DNA of 47,356 bases, taken from NCBI RefSeq assembly GCF_000305495.1, contig NZ_AJTN02000248.1, forward strand, positions 1 to 47,356, read 5' to 3'. This DNA is from Peribacillus psychrosaccharolyticus ATCC 23296 (GTDB lineage: Bacteria; Bacillota; Bacilli; Bacillales; DSM-1321). The notes under the pieces were generated by a model, which worked only from the letters and a program-made list of their open reading frames with translations, made no database searches and was not told where the DNA came from. The translations under genes were made by a program, and so were the position numbers. Shown piece after piece: positions 16,991-24,872 of this stretch. How positions within the stretch are numbered: the first letter of the stretch is position 1; each line of letters opens with the position of its first letter.

Positions 16991-17019
16991 ATCGTACCAA
17001 ATAGATGATAAAGTAACAA
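16991..17019 (-). promoter_or_regulatory. Candidate sigma-A promoter of maf-radC
   Basis: Minus strand -35 TTGTTA (17019-17014), 17-nt spacer, -10 TACGAT (16996-16991), about 45 nt before the maf ATG and downstream of the spoIIB terminator. Confidence 0.42.
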
Positions 17020-17068
17020 TCTTTGTCATCGATAATGTCGAAAACTATCTATAAAACTATTTGAAAGA

Positions 17069-17091
17069 CAAAAAACCTCACACCGTGAGGA
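17069..17091 (-). terminator. Terminator downstream of spoIIB
   Basis: Minus strand CCTCAC, loop GGT, GTGAGG, then TTTTTTG. It lies 56 nt after the spoIIB stop and separates it from maf. Confidence 0.8.
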
Positions 17092-17146
17092 GGATTTGCC
17101 ATTATTCGAGGTTATTCTTTGTATTTCCCGGAAAATAAAAAACTGA

Positions 17147-18130
17147 TTATTTTTGATAGTTTTGTAAAAACATCAGCAATTTATCTTGTGTTTGGAGCAA
17201 CTGCGTCTTTTCTTGTGAGCTTTGGTATTGCCGATGCAATTCAGCAGCTGCTGTCAGCTGGTTATACGCATCTGATAAGCTGGCTGAAGAGGCGTTCTTA
17301 ACCTCTGTTTTAAGGGATGCTAGCTGTTTATCGATTTTCTCTTGATTAAGCTTAGAGTCGGATCCTAGGAGTTGTGCAGAAGAGTCCTGTGTTAATTGTT
17401 GATAAACAGGCACCATATCGCCAAGAATTTTTTGTTCCTTCTCGTTGGCACCAGATTTAATGTTCACTTCTTTCCAAAAAACATCTACCCCAAAGGTTTT
17501 TAAAAATACAGCCAGCTTTTTGCTCTCTTCTAATGTATTTGAAGCACCCAGGTACAACACAAACTGATCGTCTTGCTTAAAAATCTCCGCAGGTACATTC
17601 TTTTCAGCCACTTGCTGCTGAATCTCAGCCGCCGCTTCTTTCGTTGTAAAGATTCCGCCTTGAACAAGATACGTTTTAATTTCAGTTACCGCTGCCGCTG
17701 CTTTCTTTTCCTTACCTGTATCTGCCATTTTACCTGACTTTTCAGTTGGAACAGTTTCCCTTTCGTACGGCTGTGTACCACTGGTAGTGGCCGTCCCTGC
17801 AATCGTCTTTAAGACGATAAACCCTAAGCTTGTCCCAATAATCACCGCACAAATAATCGGGATTAAATACGTTTGTAAAAAAACAATCGGTTTCTTTTTG
17901 TTCGGAGTGATCCAACCGTTTCCGAAAGAAAAAAATCCAGGTTTTGGTTTTTTTATTTCCGGAACCTTTCGCTCGGACTCCTCGTCCTCTTCAGGCAGAA
18001 TCCAGTCGAAGCTTTCTTCAGGTTCAGCCGCCGCTGCTGGTTTCGAATCAACAAGCGTTCCATCTTTAAACGTTTTGACCTGTCCATTTATCTTTATCGT
18101 AATTTTTTTAGGATTATTCAGGTTGTCCAT
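17147..18130 (-). CDS. spoIIB: Stage II sporulation protein SpoIIB (SPOR domain)
   Basis: 327 aa. Charged cytosolic N terminus opening MDNLNNPKKITIKINGQVK, a membrane segment at ~90-112 (IPIICAVIIGTSLGFIVL), a Lys/Ala-rich linker, then a SPOR-like domain (~155-225: TYLVQGGIFTTKEAAAEIQ.., QFVLYLGASNTLEESK) and a helical C terminus. SpoIIB localises to the sporulation septum and aids SpoIIM/SpoIID-driven engulfment. Sequence conservation is low, but the domain plan and position (maf on one side, the comC locus on the other) match. Strong AGGAGG site. Confidence 0.88.
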   Translation of the reverse strand: MDNLNNPKKITIKINGQVKTFKDGTLVDSKPAAAAEPEESFDWILPEEDEESERKVPEIKKPKPGFFSFGNGWITPNKKKPIVFLQTYLIPIICAVIIGTSLGFIVLKTIAGTATTSGTQPYERETVPTEKSGKMADTGKEKKAAAAVTEIKTYLVQGGIFTTKEAAAEIQQQVAEKNVPAEIFKQDDQFVLYLGASNTLEESKKLAVFLKTFGVDVFWKEVNIKSGANEKEQKILGDMVPVYQQLTQDSSAQLLGSDSKLNQEKIDKQLASLKTEVKNASSASLSDAYNQLTAAAELHRQYQSSQEKTQLLQTQDKLLMFLQNYQK

Positions 18131-18177
18131 CTCACAACCTCCTCATCACGGTCATTTTGTCCATCCTATCATAGAGA

Positions 18178-18212
18178 CAAAAAAAATAACAAGACTTTTG
18201 TCGTCTTGTTAT
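18178..18212 (-). terminator. Terminator of the type IV pilus operon
   Basis: Minus strand ATAACAAGAC, loop GACAAAA, GTCTTGTTAT followed by TTTTTTT. A 10-bp stem 18 nt after the last pilus gene, before spoIIB. Confidence 0.9.
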
Positions 18213-18229
18213 CAATAGCTTTCGTCAAT

Positions 18230-18697
18230 TTATTTAGGCGTGACCAGTTCGACATTTAATTCAGAGATGGGCGCAGGTCCGTCTATTAACTGCTTGTTCT
18301 CCATGCGCGAACACAGCTTGCGCTTTTCACCATATAAACAGATGCTCGTCACTTTTTCTTTCTCAACCTTTACAAAGGATTCGTTAGCCGAGGCATCCCA
18401 GAGCTTTCCTGTATCAGGGTCTTTGATTTCATCCAAAAATCCCTCTTCAACAAGTAATTCATAAGTGATTTGATTACCTACATCATGGTCATTTGCCACT
18501 TGGTCTTTTAAATAATAGGTTGCCGCATCCTTGACCGCATACGAATTAGAGACAAATGACTGAGTCCTAGCTTTCTCGATAAGCCCGCCGACAGCCGGCA
18601 CTGCAATCGCCGCAATGATTCCGAGAATCACGATTACGGTCAATAGTTCTATCAACGTTAAGCCCTGTTCAGATAATGTCAGTCGTTTAGCTCTCAT
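18230..18697 (-). CDS. Type IV pilin-like protein (second pilin)
   Basis: 155 aa. Class III signal: a 12-residue basic leader ending SEQG, cleaved before LTLIELLTVIVILGIIAAIA; the mature +5 residue is Glu as required for pilus assembly. The C-terminal domain has two cysteines near residues 117 and 127 (ICLYGEKRKLC) that could form a D-region-like disulfide. The phrase EEGFLDEIKDPDTGK parallels DDGQMDEIEDPDNK in the other pilin at 22017, so the two are paralogues. It overlaps the PilO-like gene by 11 nt and is the operon's last gene. Whether it is major or minor cannot be told. Confidence 0.88.
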   Translation of the reverse strand: MRAKRLTLSEQGLTLIELLTVIVILGIIAAIAVPAVGGLIEKARTQSFVSNSYAVKDAATYYLKDQVANDHDVGNQITYELLVEEGFLDEIKDPDTGKLWDASANESFVKVEKEKVTSICLYGEKRKLCSRMENKQLIDGPAPISELNVELVTPK

Positions 18698-19523
18698 CGT
18701 CGCCGCTCTCCGCTTTCTCTTTCACAACCGGCGAATTATTAAATGGATCCCGCTTATTACTCGGCTTCGGTGCTTCAATGGTCGGCATTTGATCTTGCAG
18801 ATCACTTAGGTTTGGTGCATAAAAGACAGAGATCGTCAGCTGGTACTCTAATTTATCACTGCTTTGTTCGATGGAATGAATCTCTTCAGAACCGTTGAAC
18901 GTTAAATTATCAACCTTAAGAATCCGTTTCATCGAATGCAAAGATTCTAGAAAAGCTTCCATTTCAAAAAAAGCAGGAGATTGCACAGTCATGGCAACAG
19001 ATACTTTTTTGACACCTTGAGGGAGAAGATCTACAACCTCCGCTGAAGGGTCCCCTTCTTCATTAGCAGGCTCCTCTTCTGTTGTTGCTGCTTGTTCATT
19101 CGTTCCTCCTGCTGTTGCATCGCTAGCTTCCGCAGCCTTTGCATTCGCAGCTGCTAAAGCGGCGGCACTTTCTTCTTCACTTAAGGTGACCTCACCATCA
19201 ACAAAAGCCATCGTTGTAATGGCACTGCCCGAGATCACTTCGGCTTTTTCTAAATTCAGCACCAATTGATCGACAGCTTCTTTAACCGGCAGCTGCTTCT
19301 GCAGTTCCACTGTAGTAGCAAAGCTTGTACTTCCAGTTGATGAAAGTTCCGCATTCAATGCTTCCATCTGTTTTTCCTGATTGGATAACTCCGTTTCCTT
19401 CGTAGTTATCTGTGTATTCAGCGGACTGATTTGCCAAAAGTAGAGACCCGTAAACAAAAGCGAAACAATCAATACGATGGCGATGAATATTAGGAACTGC
19501 TTCTTTTCGATTGCACCTTTCAT
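18687..19523 (-). CDS. pilO: PilO-like pilus alignment protein with PilP-like tail
   Basis: 278 aa. A membrane segment at ~9-31 (QFLIFIAIVLIVSLLFTGLYF), a coiled coil (~33-60), then a ferredoxin-like domain (~165-240: VKKVSVAMTVQSPAFFEMEAFLES) typical of PilO/GspM. Between them is a ~50-residue Ala/Glu-rich insertion. The C terminus contains NKRDPFNN (R258-F261), resembling the RDPF/RNPF motif of PilP, which is otherwise missing from the operon. PilO pairs with PilN to tie PilM to the pilus platform. ATGA overlap with pilN indicates coupling. Confidence 0.85.
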   Translation of the reverse strand: MKGAIEKKQFLIFIAIVLIVSLLFTGLYFWQISPLNTQITTKETELSNQEKQMEALNAELSSTGSTSFATTVELQKQLPVKEAVDQLVLNLEKAEVISGSAITTMAFVDGEVTLSEEESAAALAAANAKAAEASDATAGGTNEQAATTEEEPANEEGDPSAEVVDLLPQGVKKVSVAMTVQSPAFFEMEAFLESLHSMKRILKVDNLTFNGSEEIHSIEQSSDKLEYQLTISVFYAPNLSDLQDQMPTIEAPKPSNKRDPFNNSPVVKEKAESGDDES

Positions 19524-20194
19524 TTAGGGTTCTCTCCTTCTGCTTCATCTTTTGTGTCCGATTCCTTGTCACTCTCTTTAGCTTCCGTATCATCCTTAAC
19601 CGTTTGTCTGTTTAGGGAAAGTGTATAGAGGGCGAGATAACGCGGCATAAACGGATCATTGATTAACTTCGATTTATTTTCTACGTTATCTTCTTGATCA
19701 TTCAAATCAATTATTTCGGCTGACGTCGTAATCCCAGTTAATTTAGCTTCATTAATCCATTCCGACTCAGTCAGCTTCGTTAAATAAAAAGCAGCTTCAC
19801 GTGACGAATCAAATTGAATCGATAAATTAATACTGCCATCATCATTATAAGCAAAGTTCTTAAAGAATCCTCTCTCTGGCAAAAAGGAGATTAAATGTTG
19901 TAATACCGGTACTGTCTCAATCGGATAATCACGGGCCCACTCAACAATCTTTTCAAGTTCAGCCGCAGAATTAGAGCTTTCAAATGTAGCAATCTTTTGA
20001 CTTTGTACAGCAATCGTTTCTTCCATTCGCAGTGTTTGTGATTGAAGCGAAGCGAGACTTTCTTGTTTCGCTGCATATTGCCAGTAAAATAAACTGATTC
20101 CTATCGCTGCTAGGACGAGAAAAAAGATAATAAAGACAGGCAGTCCTGCTTTACGCGGTGCTTTTTTCGGTAATAAATTAATATCGACTAGCAT
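19520..20194 (-). CDS. pilN: PilN-like pilus assembly protein
   Basis: 224 aa from the ATG at 20194, which overlaps the TGA of the preceding gene as ATGA; a longer reading adds ten residues (MRTRSERGEV) with no support. The N terminus MLVDINLLPKKAPRK carries the INLLP motif that inserts into the PilM groove in type IVa systems. One membrane segment at ~16-37, a coiled coil, then a GspL/PilN-like fold. It forms a heterodimer with PilO. Confidence 0.88.
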   Translation of the reverse strand: MLVDINLLPKKAPRKAGLPVFIIFFLVLAAIGISLFYWQYAAKQESLASLQSQTLRMEETIAVQSQKIATFESSNSAAELEKIVEWARDYPIETVPVLQHLISFLPERGFFKNFAYNDDGSINLSIQFDSSREAAFYLTKLTESEWINEAKLTGITTSAEIIDLNDQEDNVENKSKLINDPFMPRYLALYTLSLNRQTVKDDTEAKESDKESDTKDEAEGENPK

Positions 20195-20460
20195 CACTTC
20201 ACCCCTTTCAGAGCGAGTCCGCAAGACAACAGATAACGATTTGGCAGGATTTCTCCTTTAGATGGTGTTAGCAATTCCGTATCAATAAAATCGATTGGCG
20301 GTTCAAAGCGGCGGCCGATTTCTTCTGAAATTTCATCTAAAAATGGATGATCTCCGGTAAGCAAAATTTTTGTCACATCCACTGCTCCGCGATTTAAGGA
20401 ATATTTATAGAAATCAATCACACGTTCAATTTCTGTATAGGTATCTTCAAGCATTGTCAT
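20194..20460 (-). CDS. pilM: PilM C-terminal fragment (frame -1 of the preceding ORF)
   Basis: 88 aa. The sequence EIERVIDFYKYSLNRGAVDVTKILLTGDHPFLDEI is the last part of the actin-like PilM fold, including the adenosine-contact motif LLTGD. It cannot fold or bind nucleotide alone. Its ATG (20460) overlaps the upstream TGA as ATGA, but no Shine-Dalgarno precedes it, so either the genome has a one-base error or ribosomes shift -1 at A AAA AAG (20472-20466). Read through, PilM would be 332 aa, the normal size. Confidence 0.8.
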   Translation of the reverse strand: MTMLEDTYTEIERVIDFYKYSLNRGAVDVTKILLTGDHPFLDEISEEIGRRFEPPIDFIDTELLTPSKGEILPNRYLLSCGLALKGVK

Positions 20461-21191
20461 ATAATCTTTTTTCTCATTTTTTTCAGTACTAACTCATACT
20501 GTTCAGTTATAGTTGAGAATTCTTTTTCCCACTCACCCGCTTCATCTGAGATAGAAATCTGTCTCATAAACACCGGCTTATCATCGAAAAAGATACTTGC
20601 ATTCACCGTTTCAAGGTCAACTTGCAGCAGCATGAGATGATCTTCCGCACCTGCCTGACCACTTAAATCGTACAGACGGTATAAAGACAGCGGTGAAATA
20701 TCAGCGGCAATCGTCTTTAATTTACTTTCTTCTAGCAGATCACTATATTCGGAGACAACACTTTCTGGAGCAGCAAATAGCAGTAGTTCTTTTTTATCGT
20801 TGGTTTCATCAAGGACAACTGCATCAAAAACAGGATCTTCGAAGGGAAGATGGATCGTGACCCCAAGTTCCAGATAGAGGTAACCCTCAATTTCATCATC
20901 TTTTACCTCTTTGGGAATCATGATTTTCCGAATAATGATAAACGGATCAGGCACTAAAAAACGAACCTGTTTTTTTGTCAATTTCCATTCATCGATGACT
21001 TCATCGAGAATATTTTGCAGTGTCTCATGATCAAGAATCTTTCCGTCGCGAATCACACCAGCAGGCAAATAATGTTCACCATATGATTGAATCACCGGTG
21101 GATTAATGGATTTAAGTTCCGTATGCCGGATGACATGATCTTTAAATACGAGATTGACGATTTTTTTATTCCCGGTAAATGAGAGAGCCAT
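20457..21191 (-). CDS. pilM: PilM N-terminal part (actin-like pilus assembly ATPase)
   Basis: 244 aa before a premature TGA at 20459-20457. It matches the first three quarters of PilM: NKKIVNLVFKDHVIRHTEL (phosphate-1-like strand), VRFLVPDPFIIIRKIMIP, ISPLSLYRLYDL and VDLETVNASIFFDDKP. PilM is the cytosolic protein that links the motors to PilN. The frame is lost at AGA AAA AAG ATT ATA TGA; one extra A, or a -1 slip on A AAA AAG, joins it to the 88-aa fragment. Stop positions and remaining homology show one gene in two frames. Confidence 0.82.
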   Translation of the reverse strand: MALSFTGNKKIVNLVFKDHVIRHTELKSINPPVIQSYGEHYLPAGVIRDGKILDHETLQNILDEVIDEWKLTKKQVRFLVPDPFIIIRKIMIPKEVKDDEIEGYLYLELGVTIHLPFEDPVFDAVVLDETNDKKELLLFAAPESVVSEYSDLLEESKLKTIAADISPLSLYRLYDLSGQAGAEDHLMLLQVDLETVNASIFFDDKPVFMRQISISDEAGEWEKEFSTITEQYELVLKKMRKKII

Positions 21192-21216
21192 AGAGAGTAC
21201 CCCTTATCTTAAAAAG

Positions 21217-21975
21217 TCATGGTGCAGAGAGAAAGTGAAAATACCAGTTTAGTAGTTGTTCACCGTAAAAGTAGGCAGTCAATGTTCCAAACACAATAAA
21301 TGGACCAAAAGGAATGGGATTTTTGCGTTTAAGCAGACCAAGCATCATGCCAGCAATACCAATCACAGCCCCATACAAAGTGGCAAAGAAAAATGAAAGC
21401 AAGACCAGCTTCGTACCGACAATAAAGCCCAAGAGACCAAACAATTTAATATCGCCGCCGCCCATGCCGCCTTTGCTAATCACAGCAATAAACAACAACA
21501 GTCCAAAGCCAATTACAGCCCCGAGCAAGGAATCCCACCATGGATCAAGCGGGAGAAAGAACCGTATAAACAAAAAAACAACTGTAAAAAACAGAAGTAT
21601 TTTATCTGGTATCAACATATATGTAACATCGGACACAAATATAATCATACAAAGCGAAATCAATGACCAAGCAACAAATAACTCGCTTGTCCAGCCAAGC
21701 AATAATGGCGCAGCTGCAAACAACAGCCCTGTCAACAATTCAACAATTGGATAAAGCGGAGAAATCCGCGACTTACAGCCGCGGCACTTTCCGCCTAAAC
21801 CTATATAAGAAAGAACTGGAACTAATTCAAAAGCCGAAAGCTCTTTATCGCAAGTCGGACAAGCCGAGCGCCGCGTTGTGAAAGACTGCTTCACCGGGAC
21901 GCTGAGACCGACTACGTTATAGAAAGAGCCTAGGGAAAGGCCGAGTAAGAGTACTAGAATATAGGTTAGTAGCAT
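21217..21975 (-). CDS. comC: Prepilin peptidase / N-methyltransferase (ComC/PilD)
   Basis: 252 aa, about seven membrane segments. The N-terminal cytosolic loop holds zinc motifs CPTC (39-42) and CRGC (64-67). Catalytic aspartates lie in VSDVTYMLIPD (D116) and KGGMGGGDIKL (D175). The GSFYNVV motif near 16-22 belongs to the methylation domain. It removes leader peptides from prepilins and methylates the new N terminus. In B. subtilis comC stands alone between spoIIB and folC; here it is inside the pilus operon at that same place and presumably also processes competence pseudopilins encoded elsewhere. Confidence 0.95.
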   Translation of the reverse strand: MLLTYILVLLLGLSLGSFYNVVGLSVPVKQSFTTRRSACPTCDKELSAFELVPVLSYIGLGGKCRGCKSRISPLYPIVELLTGLLFAAAPLLLGWTSELFVAWSLISLCMIIFVSDVTYMLIPDKILLFFTVVFLFIRFFLPLDPWWDSLLGAVIGFGLLLFIAVISKGGMGGGDIKLFGLLGFIVGTKLVLLSFFFATLYGAVIGIAGMMLGLLKRKNPIPFGPFIVFGTLTAYFYGEQLLNWYFHFLSAP

Positions 21976-22016
21976 AGAGTCAAATCCTTAGTTTAAATAT
22001 TAATTTCAAAATTTAT

Positions 22017-22493
22017 TTATTCAGTTGCAGGAGTAGTAGGAATTGCATCTTTAACATTCGATCTTTTTACTGCTTTCTCTGTAGCATAGATACCTCTTTC
22101 ACTACCAACTTCTTTTACTGTATAAGTATAACTTTTTTTATTTGCTTGTCTTACGATTAGTACAGATGATTTTGCAGCGTCAATTACTTCACTCTTATTA
22201 TCAGGATCTTCAATTTCATCCATTTGTCCATCATCAATCATATTCTGTAAGGTAAGAGTTTTCCCAGCACCTATAAGATCCGCGTCATCCGTATTCGCTG
22301 CAACCCAAATCTTCGCAGAGCTAATCATCTGTTTCGCATTACTTACATGTGCATCTTTCTTCGTATTATCAATTAATCCGCCGATACTTGGGATAGCAAT
22401 GGCTGCAATGATTCCGATAATAACGACTACGGCTAACAGTTCGATAAGTGTCATGCCTCGTTCGTTTTTGAGTGCTTTTTTGACAAAATTCAT
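22017..22493 (-). CDS. Type IV pilin (likely major subunit)
   Basis: 158 aa. A 13-residue leader MNFVKKALKNERG, cleavage before MTLIELLAVVVIIGIIAAIA, Glu at +5. The globular part lacks cysteines and ends in a Thr/Pro/Ala tail. It has its own strong AGGAGG site and a 115-nt untranslated gap upstream containing hairpin AGGGTAAAAAGCCCT (~22527-22541), which could stabilise this segment of message; this is the reason for guessing it is the abundant subunit. It lies between pilC and comC. Confidence 0.9.
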   Translation of the reverse strand: MNFVKKALKNERGMTLIELLAVVVIIGIIAAIAIPSIGGLIDNTKKDAHVSNAKQMISSAKIWVAANTDDADLIGAGKTLTLQNMIDDGQMDEIEDPDNKSEVIDAAKSSVLIVRQANKKSYTYTVKEVGSERGIYATEKAVKRSNVKDAIPTTPATE

Positions 22494-22608
22494 GTTTATT
22501 CCTCCTAATGGTATATGTAGGGCTTTTTACCCTATTTTTCTTTCTTAATACATATAATACTATATTTTCCTTGAAGAGTATATACATAGTATGTCATTTT
22601 TTTACATG

Positions 22609-23064
22609 CTACATTTTGTCTACTTGGTTAAATATATCGAACATTGGGACCATAATAGCTATTACAATTACCCCAACAATACCTGCTAAAAATACGATCA
22701 TTAATGGTTCAATAAGGGACTTTAGCTGGTCCGTGCTATTATCTACTTCCTGATCATAAAAGTCGGCAACTTTAGAGAGCATGGCATCGAGTGCACCGGT
22801 TTGTTCACCAATGCTGATCATTTGCGTAATCAGCGGCGGAAAAGCCCAGTGCCCCTTCATCGGTTCCGTAATTGATTGGCCGCGTTCTAATGCATCGCGG
22901 GCGTCGCGGACGACTCGGGCAATGACTTCATTTTCCACAACTTCCTCCACAATTGACATTGCTTGAAGAATCGGGACTGAACTTGCGAATAGGGAGCTGA
23001 GCGTACGCGTTAATTTTGCTAATGCTGCCTTTTGTACCATGGGTCCGAATAACGGAATTCGCAT
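22609..23064 (-). CDS. pilC: PilC C-terminal part (platform protein, frameshifted gene)
   Basis: 151 aa drawn from an internal ATG. It is the second GspF domain of PilC: RIPLFGPMVQKAALAKLTRTLSSLF.., GVIVIAIMVPMFDIFNQVDKM with the usual C-terminal membrane segment. The frame is already open upstream and reads KTKYYYDYTIMRIPLFG, which joins naturally to the N-terminal fragment. No ribosome-binding site precedes the internal ATG, so it is not an independent gene. Confidence 0.85.
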   Translation of the reverse strand: MRIPLFGPMVQKAALAKLTRTLSSLFASSVPILQAMSIVEEVVENEVIARVVRDARDALERGQSITEPMKGHWAFPPLITQMISIGEQTGALDAMLSKVADFYDQEVDNSTDQLKSLIEPLMIVFLAGIVGVIVIAIMVPMFDIFNQVDKM

Positions 23065-23819
23065 AATCGTATAATCATAGTAATATTTCGTTTTTTATTT
23101 TTTTGGACATAGGTAATTCCTACTGTAAGTAAAATAATGATTAGAACAATAAAATACCAAGCTTTTTGCATAAAAGCACTTGAACCTAATACAAATTGGG
23201 TAACTGCGGGGAGCTCTCCACCAAAATCAGAGTACATATCCGCAAATGTCGGCACGACGCTTGTAAGCAAAAAAATCACAACAACGATGGCCATGATTCC
23301 TACAACCATCGGGTACGCCATTGCTGATTTAATTTTTGAGCGGGTCACATTTTGCTTTTCAAAAAAATCGGCCAGCCTTTCTAGCGTTTCATCCAAGTTA
23401 CCGCCTGCTTCACCGGCTTTAATCATATTAATATACATCGGTGAAAAGATTTTTTTATGTTTGGCGGTCGCCATAGACATGGGATTTCCTTCACGCAAGT
23501 CTTGTTCTACCTCTATGAGCGCTTTTTTAAGATACTTACTTTCCGTCTGCTCGGCCAATATCCTTGTCGAATCAACCACCGACACCCCCGCTCTAAGCAG
23601 AGTGGAGAATTGTCGGATGTAAATGACGAAATGCTTTAGTTTTACAGGATTACCAATGGTAATATCCTTAGTCAGCATCGTTTCTGGCACCATGGTCATC
23701 TCAATTACGCGGATTCCGCTGCTTCGGAGTTTTTTTACGGCATCACTTTTGGTAGGAGCGGTTACGCTGCCAGACTTTTTACCGTTTTTGTCTCGGCCGG
23801 TATAGTTGAACTTAGCCAT
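23019..23819 (-). CDS. pilC: PilC N-terminal part (inner-membrane platform protein)
   Basis: Starts MAKFNYTGRDKNGKKSGSV and contains the first GspF domain (LKHFVIYIRQFSTLLRAGVSVVDSTRILAEQ.., IKAGEAGGNLDETLERLADFFE) and its membrane segments up to ITYVQKNKK. Then the frame runs into nonsense (RNITMIIRLCEFRYSDPWYKRQH). A single extra A in the run AATAAAAAACG (about 23084-23089) restores a 403-aa PilC. PilC is the membrane platform on which PilB and PilT act. Sequencing error, real inactivation and slippage are all possible. Confidence 0.87.
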   Translation of the reverse strand: MAKFNYTGRDKNGKKSGSVTAPTKSDAVKKLRSSGIRVIEMTMVPETMLTKDITIGNPVKLKHFVIYIRQFSTLLRAGVSVVDSTRILAEQTESKYLKKALIEVEQDLREGNPMSMATAKHKKIFSPMYINMIKAGEAGGNLDETLERLADFFEKQNVTRSKIKSAMAYPMVVGIMAIVVVIFLLTSVVPTFADMYSDFGGELPAVTQFVLGSSAFMQKAWYFIVLIIILLTVGITYVQKNKKRNITMIIRLCEFRYSDPWYKRQH

Positions 23820-24860
23820 TTACTCCACCCTACCCTGTAAAAACGTGTACGCGTTTTCCTTCGAGATAATCCCTGCATCAAGTAATTCTTTAATGCTGCT
23901 CTCGAGCGTATGCATTCCTTGAGCACGAGATGTTTGCATCACATTCACAATTTGATGAATTTTTTCATTACGGATTAGATTAGATACAGCTGCATTATTA
24001 ATCAAAATTTCAGTGGCTGCTTTTCGTCCTTTTTTATCAATGGTTGGGAATAACCGTTGAGATACAATCGCCACTAGCACAGAAGCAAGTTGAATCCTTA
24101 CCTGTGCTTGCTGTCCTGGTTCAAAAACATCGATAATCCGGTCTATGGTTGTCGGAGCACTAGATGTATGGAGCGTAGCAAAAACCAAATGTCCAGTTTC
24201 AGCAGCGGTAATGGCTGTTTGAATCGTTTCTAAGTCACGCATCTCACCAAGAAGAATGACATCAGGATCCTGACGAAGGGCTGAACGTAAGCCATTGGCG
24301 AAATTATTCGTATCAAAGCCGACTTCACGCTGATCAATAATACAATTATGGTGCTTATGCAAATACTCAATTGGATCTTCAAGCGTGATGATATGTTTAC
24401 GCATCGTATAGTTCATATATTGAATCATCGCAGCCAGTGTGGTAGATTTCCCGCTTCCGGTTGGTCCAGTGACTAGAACGAGTCCTTGAGGCTTGGCTGC
24501 AATTTGCTTTAATGACTGAGGCAAGTCCAAATCTTCAAGCGTCGGAATTTTCGTTGGCACAATTCGGATTGCCATAGCTACACATGAACGCTGAAAATAA
24601 GCATTGATTCGAAATCTCGACACACCAGGAATTCCGTAGGAAAAATCAAGTTCTCCTTTTTCCTTAAATTCATCCCACATATTATCTGGGATGATTCCAC
24701 GCGCCATTCCCTCTGTTTCTTCCGGTGTGAGAAGCTCTTTTCCGTATTTCTTTAATTCTCCATTTAACCGCATAACAGGCGGCACACCTACGGTTACATG
24801 GATATCTGACGCCTTTAATTCATGGCCTGCACGCAGAAGTTGATCAATTTTCGTTTTCAT
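23820..24860 (-). CDS. pilT: Twitching motility ATPase PilT
   Basis: 346 aa, typical of PilT. Walker A GPTGSGKST (132-140), Asp box ITLEDPIEYLH (158-168), Walker B DPDVILLGEMRD (198-209) and His box ATLHTSSAPTTIDR (228-241). The N-terminal PAS-like domain includes FRINAYFQRSCVAMAIRIVP. PilT hexamers depolymerise the pilus for retraction; its presence predicts retractable pili and twitching or DNA uptake. It lies 12 nt after pilB. Confidence 0.96.
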   Translation of the reverse strand: MKTKIDQLLRAGHELKASDIHVTVGVPPVMRLNGELKKYGKELLTPEETEGMARGIIPDNMWDEFKEKGELDFSYGIPGVSRFRINAYFQRSCVAMAIRIVPTKIPTLEDLDLPQSLKQIAAKPQGLVLVTGPTGSGKSTTLAAMIQYMNYTMRKHIITLEDPIEYLHKHHNCIIDQREVGFDTNNFANGLRSALRQDPDVILLGEMRDLETIQTAITAAETGHLVFATLHTSSAPTTIDRIIDVFEPGQQAQVRIQLASVLVAIVSQRLFPTIDKKGRKAATEILINNAAVSNLIRNEKIHQIVNVMQTSRAQGMHTLESSIKELLDAGIISKENAYTFLQGRVE

Positions 24861-24872
24861 ACCGCTACCCCT

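Noticed and set aside
20194-20460. A separate small gene after pilM
   Set aside because: No ribosome-binding site, and its content is the missing end of PilM, so it is part of pilM in another frame.
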